The notes: generated by a model from the sequence alone, not told the origin. DNA of 64,000 nt from Halopseudomonas pelagia (GCF_009497895.1 NZ_CP033116.1:930001-994000); one strand, 5' to 3'; shown: positions 22,338 to 30,510, counted from the stretch's first letter. Translations and numbers: made by a program.

Positions 22338-23271
22338 TCCTTTGGCACATTGTGCCTTTTTTCAAAAGTGTCCGCAGTAACGGGGTAGAACCCGAGAAAG
22401 TCATCTGGCCGCTCTGGATCGCATCTGCCTCGTCGGCGGGATCTCGACGTGTTTGGGTGGGCGTGTTTCGCCGAGCTGCCGACTCATGTCCTGTAATCGG
22501 TCACGAGCTAAGCAGACAGTTAGCGTCTGCGCCGGGTATCAAGCGGCTTTTGATTAACACGTTCCGTGCAGACAGGGAGGTGGCTTCAGCGGAAGACTTC
22601 GCAGTCGCCATTGGCTTCGAGGTGGAGCAACAGAATTTCCAGCTTCACACGGATCGTTTTTTAGAACCTTGGGTCGTTAGGACTTATGCAGCAACAGTTC
22701 GGCGTGAATGGCTTTCCGTGGTCAACTCAAGTCCCGTACTGAAGGCTCGATTTATTGATGTTCGGAATAGACATCCGGCAGAGTTCTTGTCTGGTAATGC
22801 TAGCTGCCTTCCGTCCCTCGATAGTGTTCTGACGGATACAACGGCGGTTAAAAAAGCTTACTTCAGCTCCTTCAGTACCCATGATGCCACCGAGCGGGTG
22901 GTTGTTTGGCTCCCGGACAGCAATGGTGTGGTGAATTGGGACCCAGAGACTCGGATTACCGTTGATGTCTTTCTCAACCCCTCACAAGGTGCGGACATTG
23001 GTTTTTTTCGGATGGGCCACGACTACTCGATAAATGATGCAAGCGACAGTATCGAAAGGCTCCAAGTGAGCTATCTCGATAAAAGTAGGGCTATGGAAGG
23101 CGCTTATTTTGGTGCGCGGTCGGTTGGCCAGATCACCTCGGATGTGCTTTGGGCACGATAGTCAGATTACCAATTCAGACGGAGTTTTAGCCCCCCAGTG
23201 GCCATGGGCCTGAACCTTCAGGGCTTCAGGGTCAGGTCCAGGCCGTGCCTGTTGCTCTGTGGTGCAGTCCG

Positions 23272-23300
23272 CCCTAGCAAAAGGCAAGATCTAGTCGAAG
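23272..23300 (+). repeat. Degenerate direct repeat, copy C, with inverted core at 23228-23240
   Basis: TAGCAAAAGGCAAGATCTAG resembles copies A and B through the AAAAGGC-AGA-CT core. Forty bases upstream, GGGTCAGGTCC is the inverse of the GACCTGACCC core. Both lie between the interrupted gene and the AhpD-like gene; nothing else is seen in 23162-23331. Confidence 0.45.
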
Positions 23301-23331
23301 GTATCAAGATCCAAGGTATCTGAAACTCACG

Positions 23332-23886
23332 CTAACCGGGAAAACGCGCGGCCCAGCTCTCCAGCGGCAACGCCGCGGTGTTGGCGATCATGCTAACGGT
23401 TTTGTAGTAACCGCACAGGGCGAGAATCTCTAACTGCTGCTCTGTGCTCCAGCAGGTCGCAAAGCGCTTGCTGGTTGGTTCGTCCATGCGCCCATTAATG
23501 TGCAGTTGATCCACCGCCTGCAACAATAACTGCTCTCCCTCATCCCAGTCTTCCGACTTCGTTGGTGCCAGCCGTGTGGCGCGAATCTGCGCGTCGCTGA
23601 AACCAGCGGCGCGGGCGAATACTTTGACGTGCACGCCCCATTCGTGTTCGCAGTCATTGTTGGCGGTGGTGCGCAGAATAACGATCTCTCGCTGCCTTAC
23701 GGTCAAAGGGCTGGCGGCGTCCAGCAGCCCGGAGGCGCCGAGTTTTTGCATCAGGCGTGGACTGCGTGCGAATACTCGGAACAGGCTCAAAACCTCACCG
23801 TCCCTGCTCGGATAATAACGATCCAATATCTCTTGGATGGCTGGAGGGAAATCAGGCCCCGGCAGGGGCGCAAGATCGTGACTCAT
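23332..23886 (-). CDS. Carboxymuconolactone decarboxylase (AhpD-like) family protein
   Basis: 184 residues, all-helical CMD fold. The centre carries NDCEHEWGVHVKVFARAAGF, with only one of the two cysteines of the AhpD CxxC pair, so it is not an AhpD-type disulfide reductase; it groups with uncharacterised CMD proteins. GGAGG precedes the ATG. It is divergent from an HxlR regulator across two perfect inverted repeats, so control by that regulator is likely. Confidence 0.85.
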   Translation of the reverse strand: MSHDLAPLPGPDFPPAIQEILDRYYPSRDGEVLSLFRVFARSPRLMQKLGASGLLDAASPLTVRQREIVILRTTANNDCEHEWGVHVKVFARAAGFSDAQIRATRLAPTKSEDWDEGEQLLLQAVDQLHINGRMDEPTSKRFATCWSTEQQLEILALCGYYKTVSMIANTAALPLESWAARFPG

Positions 23887-23903
23887 GGTAACCTCCCATT
23901 TTC

Positions 23904-23922
23904 CGCTACGGAATGTGTAGCG
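23904..23922. promoter_or_regulatory. Operator 1: CGCTAC-N7-GTAGCG
   Basis: Perfect 6-7-6 inverted repeat in the divergent CMD/HxlR promoter region. Same arms as operator 2; centres 30 bp apart (about three helical turns). Likely binding site of the HxlR protein. Confidence 0.7.
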
Positions 23923-23933
23923 GCTCGATTCTG

Positions 23934-23952
23934 CGCTACATTTTCTGTAGCG
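23934..23952. promoter_or_regulatory. Operator 2: CGCTAC-N7-GTAGCG
   Basis: Second perfect 6-7-6 inverted repeat; the spacer differs (ATTTTCT against GGAATGT), so only the arms are conserved, as expected for a protein site. Confidence 0.7.
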
Positions 23953-23981
23953 GTCAAGGGTTCGACGATGAGAGGTATCTG

Positions 23982-24305
23982 ATGGTTAGCAAAGCCATTA
24001 ACCAACCCGTGCGCGGCTCCGACAGCGGCCGTCCGATCATGGTGCTGCTCGATGCGCTAGGTCAGCGATGGACGTTGCGTATTCTTTGGGAACTGACCCC
24101 TGGGCCGCTGTCATTCCGGGATCTGCGGGAACGCTGTGATCAGCTCTCCCCGACGGTACTCAACAGCCGCTTGAAGCTCCTGCGGGAAATGGAGCTGGTC
24201 GAACTGGTAGAGGGCGCCGGCTATCGCCTGACCATTCCAGGCCAGGAGTTGGGCACAAAGCTGCTGGACCTTCATCATTGGGCGGAACATTGGGCTAGAG
24301 ATTAA
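23982..24305 (+). CDS. HxlR-family transcriptional regulator
   Basis: Small winged helix-turn-helix regulator (107 residues from ATG 23982). The family core GQRWTLRILWELTPGPLSFRDLRERC and the wing LSPTVLNSRLKLLREMELV are clear. An in-frame extension to 23913 would run through the operators and is rejected; GAGAGGT precedes the chosen ATG. Unlike redox-sensing HxlR members there is only one cysteine (in ERCDQ). The SDR gene follows after 70 nt on the same strand. Confidence 0.9.
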   Translation: MVSKAINQPVRGSDSGRPIMVLLDALGQRWTLRILWELTPGPLSFRDLRERCDQLSPTVLNSRLKLLREMELVELVEGAGYRLTIPGQELGTKLLDLHHWAEHWARD

Positions 24306-24375
24306 TACGCCTATTTACCCACCGGTCCGCCTTACTTGTCTATTCTTCACCATAAGCCACTAACGAGGACACAAC

Positions 24376-25170
24376 ATGCTAATCGATCTTACCGGCAAAA
24401 CCGCCATTGTCACCGGCTCAACCGCCGGCATCGGCTTTGCCATCGCCCAGGGCCTAGCAGCATCGGGCGCTAATGTGATCATCAACGGTCGCAAGCAGGC
24501 GAGTGTAGACTCCGCCTTGAAGCAGCTAAAAGAGGCTCTGCCCAAAGCCCAGGTGCGCGGTGTAGCGGCGGACCTGAGCTCATCAGAAGGCTTGGCCAAA
24601 TTGCAGGCAGCCGAGCCGAAGGCGGATATTCTGGTCAATAACCTGGGTATCTATGGCCAGAAGGACTTTTTTGAGACTTCCGATGAATTGTGGCAGGAAT
24701 TTTTCGATGTGAACGTGCTCTCGGGCGTGCGAGTTTCCCGCGCTTATGTGCCGGCGATGGTGGATCAGGGCTGGGGCAGGGTGGTGTTCATCTCTTCCGA
24801 GTCCGGGCTGAATATTCCGTCGGACATGATTCATTACGGCTTTACCAAGTCAGCCAATCTCTCGATCGCTCGGGGTCTGGCCAAACGCTTGGCCGGTACT
24901 GGTGTGACAGTAAATGCCGTGTTGCCCGGCCCGACCATGTCTGAAGGCGTGGCCGAGATGCTCAAGCCGATGGCGGAAGAAAAAGGCATTTCAATGCAGG
25001 AGGCGGGCGACAAGTTCGTCAAGGCCAAGCGGCCTTCCTCGATCATCCAGCGCATTGCCAGCACCGAAGAAGTGGCCAATATGGTGGTCTATACCTGCTC
25101 TCCCCAGGCTTCTGCGACGACGGGTGCGGCATTGCGTGTAGAAGGTGGGATTGTCGACAGTATTGGTTGA
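24376..25170 (+). CDS. SDR-family oxidoreductase
   Basis: 264-residue classical short-chain dehydrogenase/reductase. Cofactor motif TGSTAGIGFAIA (TGxxxGIG) near residue 15, NNLG near 91, catalytic Ser in VFISSESGLNIPS and YxxxK as YGFTKS. The R in NGRKQ after strand 2 suggests NADPH. Substrate not predictable. Downstream of and probably co-regulated with the HxlR gene. Confidence 0.9.
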   Translation: MLIDLTGKTAIVTGSTAGIGFAIAQGLAASGANVIINGRKQASVDSALKQLKEALPKAQVRGVAADLSSSEGLAKLQAAEPKADILVNNLGIYGQKDFFETSDELWQEFFDVNVLSGVRVSRAYVPAMVDQGWGRVVFISSESGLNIPSDMIHYGFTKSANLSIARGLAKRLAGTGVTVNAVLPGPTMSEGVAEMLKPMAEEKGISMQEAGDKFVKAKRPSSIIQRIASTEEVANMVVYTCSPQASATTGAALRVEGGIVDSIG

Positions 25171-25196
25171 TCGCCGCAAGGGTAAGATCGTTGTAC

Positions 25197-25229
25197 AAAA
25201 AAGGGGCTGATTGAATCAGCCCCTTTTTT
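25197..25229 (+). terminator. Intrinsic terminator of the SDR gene
   Basis: A-tract, stem GGGGCTGA / TCAGCCCC with TTGAA loop, then six T; likely bidirectional, also serving the convergent lipoprotein gene. Confidence 0.9.
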
Positions 25230-25287
25230 ATTTTGAAGCAACCCATTTATTGCTTCATCAAACAGCCAAGCAGCCCGCTCCCGCAGA

Positions 25288-25701
25288 TCAGTCTCGGCAG
25301 TATCCCTCACCTGACTGCACTACCAAGCATTCCTGCTTTTCCGCTAGCCATTTCATGCCAGTGGCTTCGCCGTCACCGGCACGAAGCAGGTGTCTTTCGC
25401 CCTCGCGGCTGAAGCTGATCCCTTGCTCTGCTGCTTGGCCTTCGAATGTGCCGCTTTGATCGGCATCCAGGCCGTAACGCATCTCCAGCAGATAATGGCC
25501 AGGGCCTGCGGGCTGGTTTTTGCTGATATCCAGAACCAACCCTTCAACCCCGGTCCATTTTCCAACCCATTGATCAGTGGCCTGATAATCAGACTGGCTT
25601 TGCTCGGTAGCAGCAGGCGCCTGAGTTTCCTGGGTGTCGCTGTCTTCAGTACATCCGCTGAGCAGAATAAGCGCGCTCAGGGTGAGGGCTGTTTTGATCA
25701 T
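25288..25701 (-). CDS. Small lipoprotein of unknown function
   Basis: 137 residues from ATG 25701; a GTG four codons earlier is possible but lacks a ribosome binding site. A lipoprotein signal peptide is clear (hydrophobic run then LLSGC lipobox, Cys near 17). A Thr/Gln/Ala-rich linker precedes a compact domain with WVGKWTGVEG and a C-terminal ECLVV..GEGYC cysteine pair. No family recognised with certainty. Confidence 0.75.
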   Translation of the reverse strand: MIKTALTLSALILLSGCTEDSDTQETQAPAATEQSQSDYQATDQWVGKWTGVEGLVLDISKNQPAGPGHYLLEMRYGLDADQSGTFEGQAAEQGISFSREGERHLLRAGDGEATGMKWLAEKQECLVVQSGEGYCRD

Positions 25702-26181
25702 GGTTCGTATCACCGCTGTTGGAAAGTCGTGAATGGGATTGCTGTATTGGTTTGTCGTTAATCATTTCCAGCTAACGAATAGGGTCTGCAAAGAAAAATT
25801 AGTTCAATGGGAGACGTCATGAAAGCAGAGTGGATTCACAATCGCCTCAGGCGCCGTATCACCCACTGGAGCACTTGCCGTCGCGCCTCGCGCTGATCTC
25901 TTCTCACCTGCTCAAGATCGATGCCTCCCCGCCCATCCTGGTATCTAGCGGGGATGCTGTCGTTAAGCGTATGGTCGATACCTACTTCAGCTCCGCCATT
26001 CTCGTCGCTTTGAGGTGTCGATTCGCCGTGTTGAAAGTACTGGATGTTGCCTGCATTGAGCATATCTCTGCCCTCTATAGCGTCGACCCTGCGAACAGGA
26101 CAAGTGGATTATTTCACGGGTTTGGGCACATGCTAATATTGTTCTTATATGCAAGCTATTCCATAAATATGAGGACAGACT
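25702..26181. other. Interval between lipoprotein and LysR genes
   Basis: 480 bases. Only the weak 75-codon frame listed next stands out. An A+T-rich stretch before the LysR gene (TAATATTGTTCTTATATGC) may hold its promoter. Nothing else is supported. Confidence 0.5.
25836..26063 (-). CDS. Possible small hypothetical protein
   Basis: 75 codons, starting MLNAGNIQYFQHGE and ending WVIRRLRRL. The composition is protein-like (GIDHTLNDSIPARYQDGR) and a GAGGGCAGAG ribosome binding site lies before the ATG. A longer opposite-strand frame (25830-26213) covers it and looks less natural. No family recognised; it may be spurious. Confidence 0.35.
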   Translation of the reverse strand: MLNAGNIQYFQHGESTPQSDENGGAEVGIDHTLNDSIPARYQDGRGGIDLEQVRRDQREARRQVLQWVIRRLRRL

Positions 26182-27156
26182 TTGCAAAAACGAACAGGTA
26201 CACAGCCCGGTAAATCCACGCTCAGCCCCCAGAAAGCTCGCGGTCATCTGGCCTGGAATGATTTTGAACTGGTCCTTGCTATTGCAACCGCGGGCTCTCT
26301 GTCAGGCGCGTCGCGCGCTCTGGATGTGAGCCACGCCACTGTGTTCAGACGGCTGGGAGATATCGAGCAGCGCCTGGGCGTTACCCTTTTCGAGCGAAGC
26401 CGAAGCGGCTACCGGCCGACCCTTGCCGGGGAGGAGCTTGCCGATACCGCCAGGGTAATGGATGAAGCCGCCGTGGCCGCCGAACGTAAAGTGGCTGGCC
26501 GCGACCTGGAGCCAAGCGGAGAAATCTGGACCACCACCACCGACTCCTTGCTGATGGGGCTGCTGACGCCGCTATTCAAGCACTTCGGGCATAAATACCC
26601 GGGGATCGTGCTGGATGTTGCTGTATCCAACCAGCTATTCAACCTGACACGCCGCGAAGCTGATGTGGCTATCCGCCCCTCCAATCGCCCCCCGGAAAAC
26701 CTGATCGGCCGATCACTGACCACCATTGGCCAGGCCATCTACGCGCATCGGAGTCTGGGTCTGACTCCGGGAACGTCCATTGCGACCCTTGCCAGCCAGC
26801 CGTGGATTGGCAGCGGGGCACGCCTGCAGGATGCGGCATTGAACCAGTGGATGGAAAAGAACAGATTGCACGCGGCCTGCATCTATCGCGTGGATACGTT
26901 GGTCAGCATCTTCAGCGCTATTCGCGCAGGTATGGGGTTGGCCGTGCTGCCCTGTTATCTGGCAGGCGATGATCCGGATCTGGTGCAGCTCACTGACCCC
27001 ATCCCCGAGCTGGAATATGGCTTATGGTTTCTGATGCATCCAGATCTGCGAGGCGTAGTCAGGTTTCACGCCCTGATGGACTTTCTCACTGAATCCATCC
27101 GGGCACAAAAACAGCGCCTGGCCGGGCCCGCTCTAAGCCACCCAGCCAGCAGTTGA
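26182..27156 (+). CDS. LysR-family transcriptional regulator
   Basis: 324 residues. The N-terminal helix-turn-helix spans about residues 27-85 (LSGASRALDVSHATVFRRLG, LGVTLFERSRSGYRPT), followed by the effector-binding domain. The TTG start follows ATGAGGAC and is the first start before the HTH. The first 25 residues are basic and unusual for LysR proteins, so a later start is possible. Targets unknown; the YcaQ-like gene follows in the same direction. Confidence 0.88.
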   Translation: MQKRTGTQPGKSTLSPQKARGHLAWNDFELVLAIATAGSLSGASRALDVSHATVFRRLGDIEQRLGVTLFERSRSGYRPTLAGEELADTARVMDEAAVAAERKVAGRDLEPSGEIWTTTTDSLLMGLLTPLFKHFGHKYPGIVLDVAVSNQLFNLTRREADVAIRPSNRPPENLIGRSLTTIGQAIYAHRSLGLTPGTSIATLASQPWIGSGARLQDAALNQWMEKNRLHAACIYRVDTLVSIFSAIRAGMGLAVLPCYLAGDDPDLVQLTDPIPELEYGLWFLMHPDLRGVVRFHALMDFLTESIRAQKQRLAGPALSHPASS

Positions 27157-27201
27157 GTACAATGACGACAACGCAAAGCCTGGACGCCGAATGCGGCAAC
27201 G

Positions 27202-28467
27202 ATGCAAATGATCGAAATTAAACGCCCGCCAGAACTGCTGCGCTTACGTCGCCTTGCCCTCGCTGCGCAAGGCTTGCTGCAGGCTCAACCCTTCGGTCGG
27301 GGGTTGCCTGGGGCCCGTAACGCCATCAATCACATAGGTTACGTGCAGGTCGATACCATATCCGTGCTCCAGCGAGCGCATCACCATGTTCTGCGTTCAA
27401 GAGTGCCGGACTTCAAACCCGCCATGACCAACCAGATGTTGCGTGACGGTGATATTTTTGAGTACTGGGCACACGCGGCGGCTTTTTTGCCCATCGCGGA
27501 TTTTCGCTTTTCCTTGCCCTACAAAAATGCCATCAAAGGCGGGCAGACGCATTGGTTCAAAAACCCTGATCGGAAGCTGATGGCCGAACTCCTGGCGCGC
27601 ATCGGCTCAGACGGCCCGTTGCGATCCCGGGATCTGGAATCCGCTGGCCCAAAACGGGCAGGCTGGTGGGACTGGAAGCCAGACAAAAAGGCGCTTGAGC
27701 AGTTGTATATGCAGGGTGATCTGATGGTCAGCGCCCGCGAAGGATTTCAAAAGACCTATGATCTGACCGAGCGGGTACTACCTGCTCACGTTGATACAAC
27801 GATGCCGAGTGTCCAGGAGTTTGCCGCGCACATTGTTGATCAGCAACTGCGCTGCCATGGCCTAGTCTCGCTCAAGGGGCTGACTTATTTGCGGCGTAAT
27901 CCAGAACTACGCGAGGCGGTAAAAGAGCTGATTAAGGCAAGGTTGGCGCATGGCGACCTGCAGCAGGTAGTGTTAGCCGGAGGGGATGTATTTATTTTGC
28001 CAACCGGTGCGCTCGAACGTCCTCTTCCTCGGCTGAATAGCCGCATGCTGATCCTCTCGCCATTCGACAACAGTGTGATTCAACGAGACAGGCTCAAGGC
28101 GCTCTTTCAATACGACTATCAACTGGAATGCTACGTGCCGGAAGCCAAGCGTCGGCACGGCTATTTTTGTTTGCCGCTGTTATACCGGGATGAGTTTGTC
28201 GGCCGGATGGACTGTAAAGCCCATCGAAAGACACGTCACCTGCAGATCAAGACGCTGCATTTTGAACCGCACCGTTTTGCTGAAGGCTCTGTCATTACCG
28301 CATTCCTGGATGCCATTGCAGCGTTCTGTCGTTTTCAGGAATGTGATTCAGTCTCGCTGACTAACAGCGACCCGAAACACCTGACTCACGCTTTGTGCGA
28401 CGCACTGAAAGCGCTGGACTGCAGTCCCCAATATCAGACCGGGAAAGCTCCTGGCCAAGCATGCTGA
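27202..28467 (+). CDS. YcaQ/AlkX-type DNA glycosylase (HTH_42 family)
   Basis: 421-residue winged-helix protein of the HTH_42 superfamily. E. coli YcaQ (AlkX) unhooks DNA interstrand cross-links, and Streptomyces AlkZ protects against azinomycin. The catalytic Q-hydrophobic-D motif of the AlkX branch is visible at Q49-V50-D51 in GYVQVDTISVLQRAHH. Further family signature: EYWAHAAAFLP and LILSPFDNSVIQRDR. The start ATGCAAATG could be two codons later. Cross-link repair is inferred from the family. Confidence 0.85.
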   Translation: MQMIEIKRPPELLRLRRLALAAQGLLQAQPFGRGLPGARNAINHIGYVQVDTISVLQRAHHHVLRSRVPDFKPAMTNQMLRDGDIFEYWAHAAAFLPIADFRFSLPYKNAIKGGQTHWFKNPDRKLMAELLARIGSDGPLRSRDLESAGPKRAGWWDWKPDKKALEQLYMQGDLMVSAREGFQKTYDLTERVLPAHVDTTMPSVQEFAAHIVDQQLRCHGLVSLKGLTYLRRNPELREAVKELIKARLAHGDLQQVVLAGGDVFILPTGALERPLPRLNSRMLILSPFDNSVIQRDRLKALFQYDYQLECYVPEAKRRHGYFCLPLLYRDEFVGRMDCKAHRKTRHLQIKTLHFEPHRFAEGSVITAFLDAIAAFCRFQECDSVSLTNSDPKHLTHALCDALKALDCSPQYQTGKAPGQAC

Positions 28468-28503
28468 AGAAGCGACCCCGCCGGCTTCTCAGGAAATCTG
28501 CTA

Positions 28504-28620
28504 TCTAAACCACAGATTCGGCAGAAAGATAACGATTTTGGGGAAGATCATCAGGGTGATCATGCCGACGCCAGTACCAATGCCAAAGAGGGCGAGGATT
28601 ACGACGAAGCTGATTGAAGC
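28504..28620 (-). pseudogene. C-terminal remnant of a membrane transporter (TRAP DctM-like?)
   Basis: The minus frame from 28620 to the stop near 28504 codes a hydrophobic tail ALFGIGTGVGMITLMIFPKI followed by VIFLPNLWFR, resembling the last helix of large permease subunits of TRAP-type transporters. The upstream sequence is not transporter-like and no start is present, so this is a fragment. The family call is tentative. It lies between the glycosylase gene and the NCS1 permease gene. Confidence 0.35.
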
Positions 28621-28683
28621 CTGTGGGCATGCAGCTGGCGTACGCTGCGCCGTGGCAAAGTCGCCCGGCGCAGCATGCGTCTA

Positions 28684-30156
28684 TCAGCTGTGGCTGGCTG
28701 CGGTCTTTGAGGTGTGCAGCGCAGCGGCATTGCGCATCAACAAATAGTGCAGCACGGCGCCGAGCAGCGCGCCCAGCAACCAGGCATAACCATGCAGTTC
28801 GCTGACCGCCGGCACCCACACCGACGCTACCGAGAATACCGAGGCAATAGCGAAGGAGATCATTGCCTTGCGGTTCCAGCCACCATCAAAGTAGTAGGTT
28901 GCGGTGGCCTTGGCGCTGAACAGATCCTGCAGGTTCAGGTGCTGCTTGCGCACCAGGTAGTAGTCCGCAATGATGATGCCGTACAGCGGCGCAAGAATTG
29001 CCCCCAAGGTATCAACGAACGCAGCAATACCCACCTGACTGATAAATGCCACCCAGAGCGCGCCAATAAAGAAGGCGATGGCGGCGGTGATGAAGCCGCC
29101 GGTGCGGGCGCTGATGCGGGCGGGTGCCAGGTTGGCGATGTCATAGGCTGGCGGAATAAAGTTGGCCACCAGGTTGATGCCCACGGTCGCGGCAAAGAAG
29201 GTTAGTGCGGCGATAATGGTCAGCGTCAGGTTGTCGACCCGAGCGACAATATCGGTGGGGTTGGTCAGGGTTTCGCCAAACACCACCACGGTGCCGGCGG
29301 TGATCACCAGCGCAATCAGCGAGAAGATTGCCAGGCTGACCGGCAGGCCGAGAAAGTTGCCTATGGTCATCTGCTTTTCACTTTTGACGAAGCGGGCAAA
29401 ATCACCGTAGTTGATCACCACCGCCGCAAAGTAGGCGACCATGGTGCCGACTACCGCGAAGAAAGCCGCCACTGGACCGGTTTCATAAACACCACTACCG
29501 CTGAAAATACTGCCCAATTCGCTCAATAAGGTGGGGCCGGCCTGGTACCAGATGATCAGCATCAGCGCGATCATCACTACATACACCAAAGGGCCGGCCC
29601 AGTTGAGAAACTTGGTAATCCACTTCATGCCGCGTACGAAGAGCAACACCTGAAACACGCAGACCAGGCAGTAAGACACCCAGCCTATTGCGGTAATGCC
29701 CATGAAGGTGGCCGCATCAGCTGGCGTCTCCAGTACCGAGTTCAGCAGCAGGGCGACCGCCGTAGAGGCAAAGTAGGTCTGCACGCCATACCAGAAAATC
29801 GCCACAATCCCGCGCACCATCGCTGGAAAATTTGCGCCGCGCACGCCCATGCTCGAGCGGGCCATGACTGGGAAGGGGATACCGTATTTTACGCTCGGTT
29901 TGCCGGTAAGCTGCACCAGCCCCATCACGATAAAGCCCGCGAGTACGATCCCGGCCAGCACTGCCCAACCGTTCAGGCCGTAGGAGATAAACAGCGTCGC
30001 CGCGAGGGTATAGCCGAACAGACTCTGAATGTCGTTGGACCATACGTTGAAGATCTCGAACGCGCCCCAGGTGCGCTTGTTCGGCGGCAGCGGCGCCAGG
30101 TCGTCGTTGTACAGCGAGGGCTCGATATCCTGAATTTGAAAATCATCATTGTTCAT
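28684..30156 (-). CDS. NCS1-family nucleobase/allantoin-type permease
   Basis: 490-residue inner-membrane permease with about 12 helices. NCS1 marks: LPPNKRTWGAFEIFNVWSND near the N-terminus, the SVKYGIPFPVMARSSMG motif near residue 90, GVRGANFPAMVRG, and INYGDFARF near 255. Family members import uracil, cytosine, allantoin or hydantoins with sodium or protons; the substrate cannot be read. It stands alone with no catabolic genes beside it. Confidence 0.88.
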   Translation of the reverse strand: MNNDDFQIQDIEPSLYNDDLAPLPPNKRTWGAFEIFNVWSNDIQSLFGYTLAATLFISYGLNGWAVLAGIVLAGFIVMGLVQLTGKPSVKYGIPFPVMARSSMGVRGANFPAMVRGIVAIFWYGVQTYFASTAVALLLNSVLETPADAATFMGITAIGWVSYCLVCVFQVLLFVRGMKWITKFLNWAGPLVYVVMIALMLIIWYQAGPTLLSELGSIFSGSGVYETGPVAAFFAVVGTMVAYFAAVVINYGDFARFVKSEKQMTIGNFLGLPVSLAIFSLIALVITAGTVVVFGETLTNPTDIVARVDNLTLTIIAALTFFAATVGINLVANFIPPAYDIANLAPARISARTGGFITAAIAFFIGALWVAFISQVGIAAFVDTLGAILAPLYGIIIADYYLVRKQHLNLQDLFSAKATATYYFDGGWNRKAMISFAIASVFSVASVWVPAVSELHGYAWLLGALLGAVLHYLLMRNAAALHTSKTAASHS

Positions 30157-30309
30157 GGGGCTGGTCCTTGCGTGTTGTTGTGATCGTTTTTGGCCAGGGC
30201 TACAGCTCCGCTACCCTCGCAGGTGGCGCAAGCAAGTTCTGTTCCGTGTTTACCGCGCCGCCCGGCAAGATTGTCGGGGCAGGCGAGCGCAAGCGGGAGC
30301 ACTTAAAAA

Positions 30310-30319
30310 TTGTGTACAA
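30310..30319. promoter_or_regulatory. Possible GntR-type operator before the NCS1 permease
   Basis: TTGTGTACAA inverted repeat in an A+T-rich patch, next to a minus-strand TATATT that could be the permease -10. FCD-type GntR regulators often use TTGT-N2-ACAA sites. No regulator gene is adjacent. Confidence 0.3.
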
Positions 30320-30469
30320 AATATAGCAGGTTTGTATTCAGTTGCAGCAGGCAAGGCGGTGGATCGCACAAATCCGGGGCAAACTGCGCGCCAAGGCGGT
30401 GCGCGTCTTGCGGATGAGCAGAGTCGCTGGTGATCAGGCAAAGGGGGAAATGAGGACAGGGAGTAGTGC

Positions 30470-30498
30470 CCACCTGCGCGTCCGGATCGCGCAGGTGG
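30470..30498 (-). terminator. Hairpin after the TonB-dependent receptor gene
   Basis: Perfect 11-bp stem CCACCTGCGCG / CGCGCAGGTGG with a 7-nt loop, 12 bases past the receptor stop. There is no T-run, so it may be a 3'-end stabiliser or factor-dependent terminator. Confidence 0.5.
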
Positions 30499-30510
30499 TG
30501 ATGCAGAGTC

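Larger units (their letters stand above)
21173..22393 (-). mobile_element. Complete IS3-family insertion sequence, 1,221 bp
   Basis: Two overlapping frames on the minus strand (OrfA, OrfB) are bounded by inverted repeats GGGTTCTACCCCGTT..C..CGGAC at 21173 and, inverted, at 22393. A direct 3-bp GAG repeat lies immediately outside both ends, as expected of an IS3-family target duplication. Length, DDE transposase and -1 frameshift all fit the family. Both frames look intact, so the element may be active. Confidence 0.9.
21137..23161 (+). pseudogene. Unknown gene interrupted by an IS3-family element
   Basis: Twelve codons (ATG at 21137, after AAGGGA, to GAG at 21170-21172) precede the IS, and the frame resumes at the duplicated GAG 22394-22396 and runs to the stop at 23161. 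Removing the IS and one GAG copy gives an uninterrupted 266-codon protein starting MLTTIVVTTVFEKVIWPLWI, so insertion is recent enough that the frame is intact. The N-terminus is hydrophobic and could be a membrane anchor. The body has no motif I recognise. In the present state a product could be made only from an internal start. It is in the same orientation as the nuclease-like gene, 127 bp downstream. Confidence 0.75.
30157..30510. other. Gap between the NCS1 permease and TonB receptor genes
   Basis: 354 bases without a gene. It holds the permease promoter region with a TTGT-GT-ACAA palindrome and, near the receptor gene, a strong hairpin (both listed). The middle shows nothing recognisable. 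Confidence 0.6.

Noticed and set aside
22352..22393. Start of the 22352-23161 frame inside the IS end
   Set aside because: The first 14 codons are the IS inverted repeat; the genuine 5' end lies left of the IS at 21137.
25830..26213. Plus-strand ORF of 127 codons
   Set aside because: No ribosome binding site, unnatural composition, and it runs into the LysR start; the opposite-strand frame is more protein-like.
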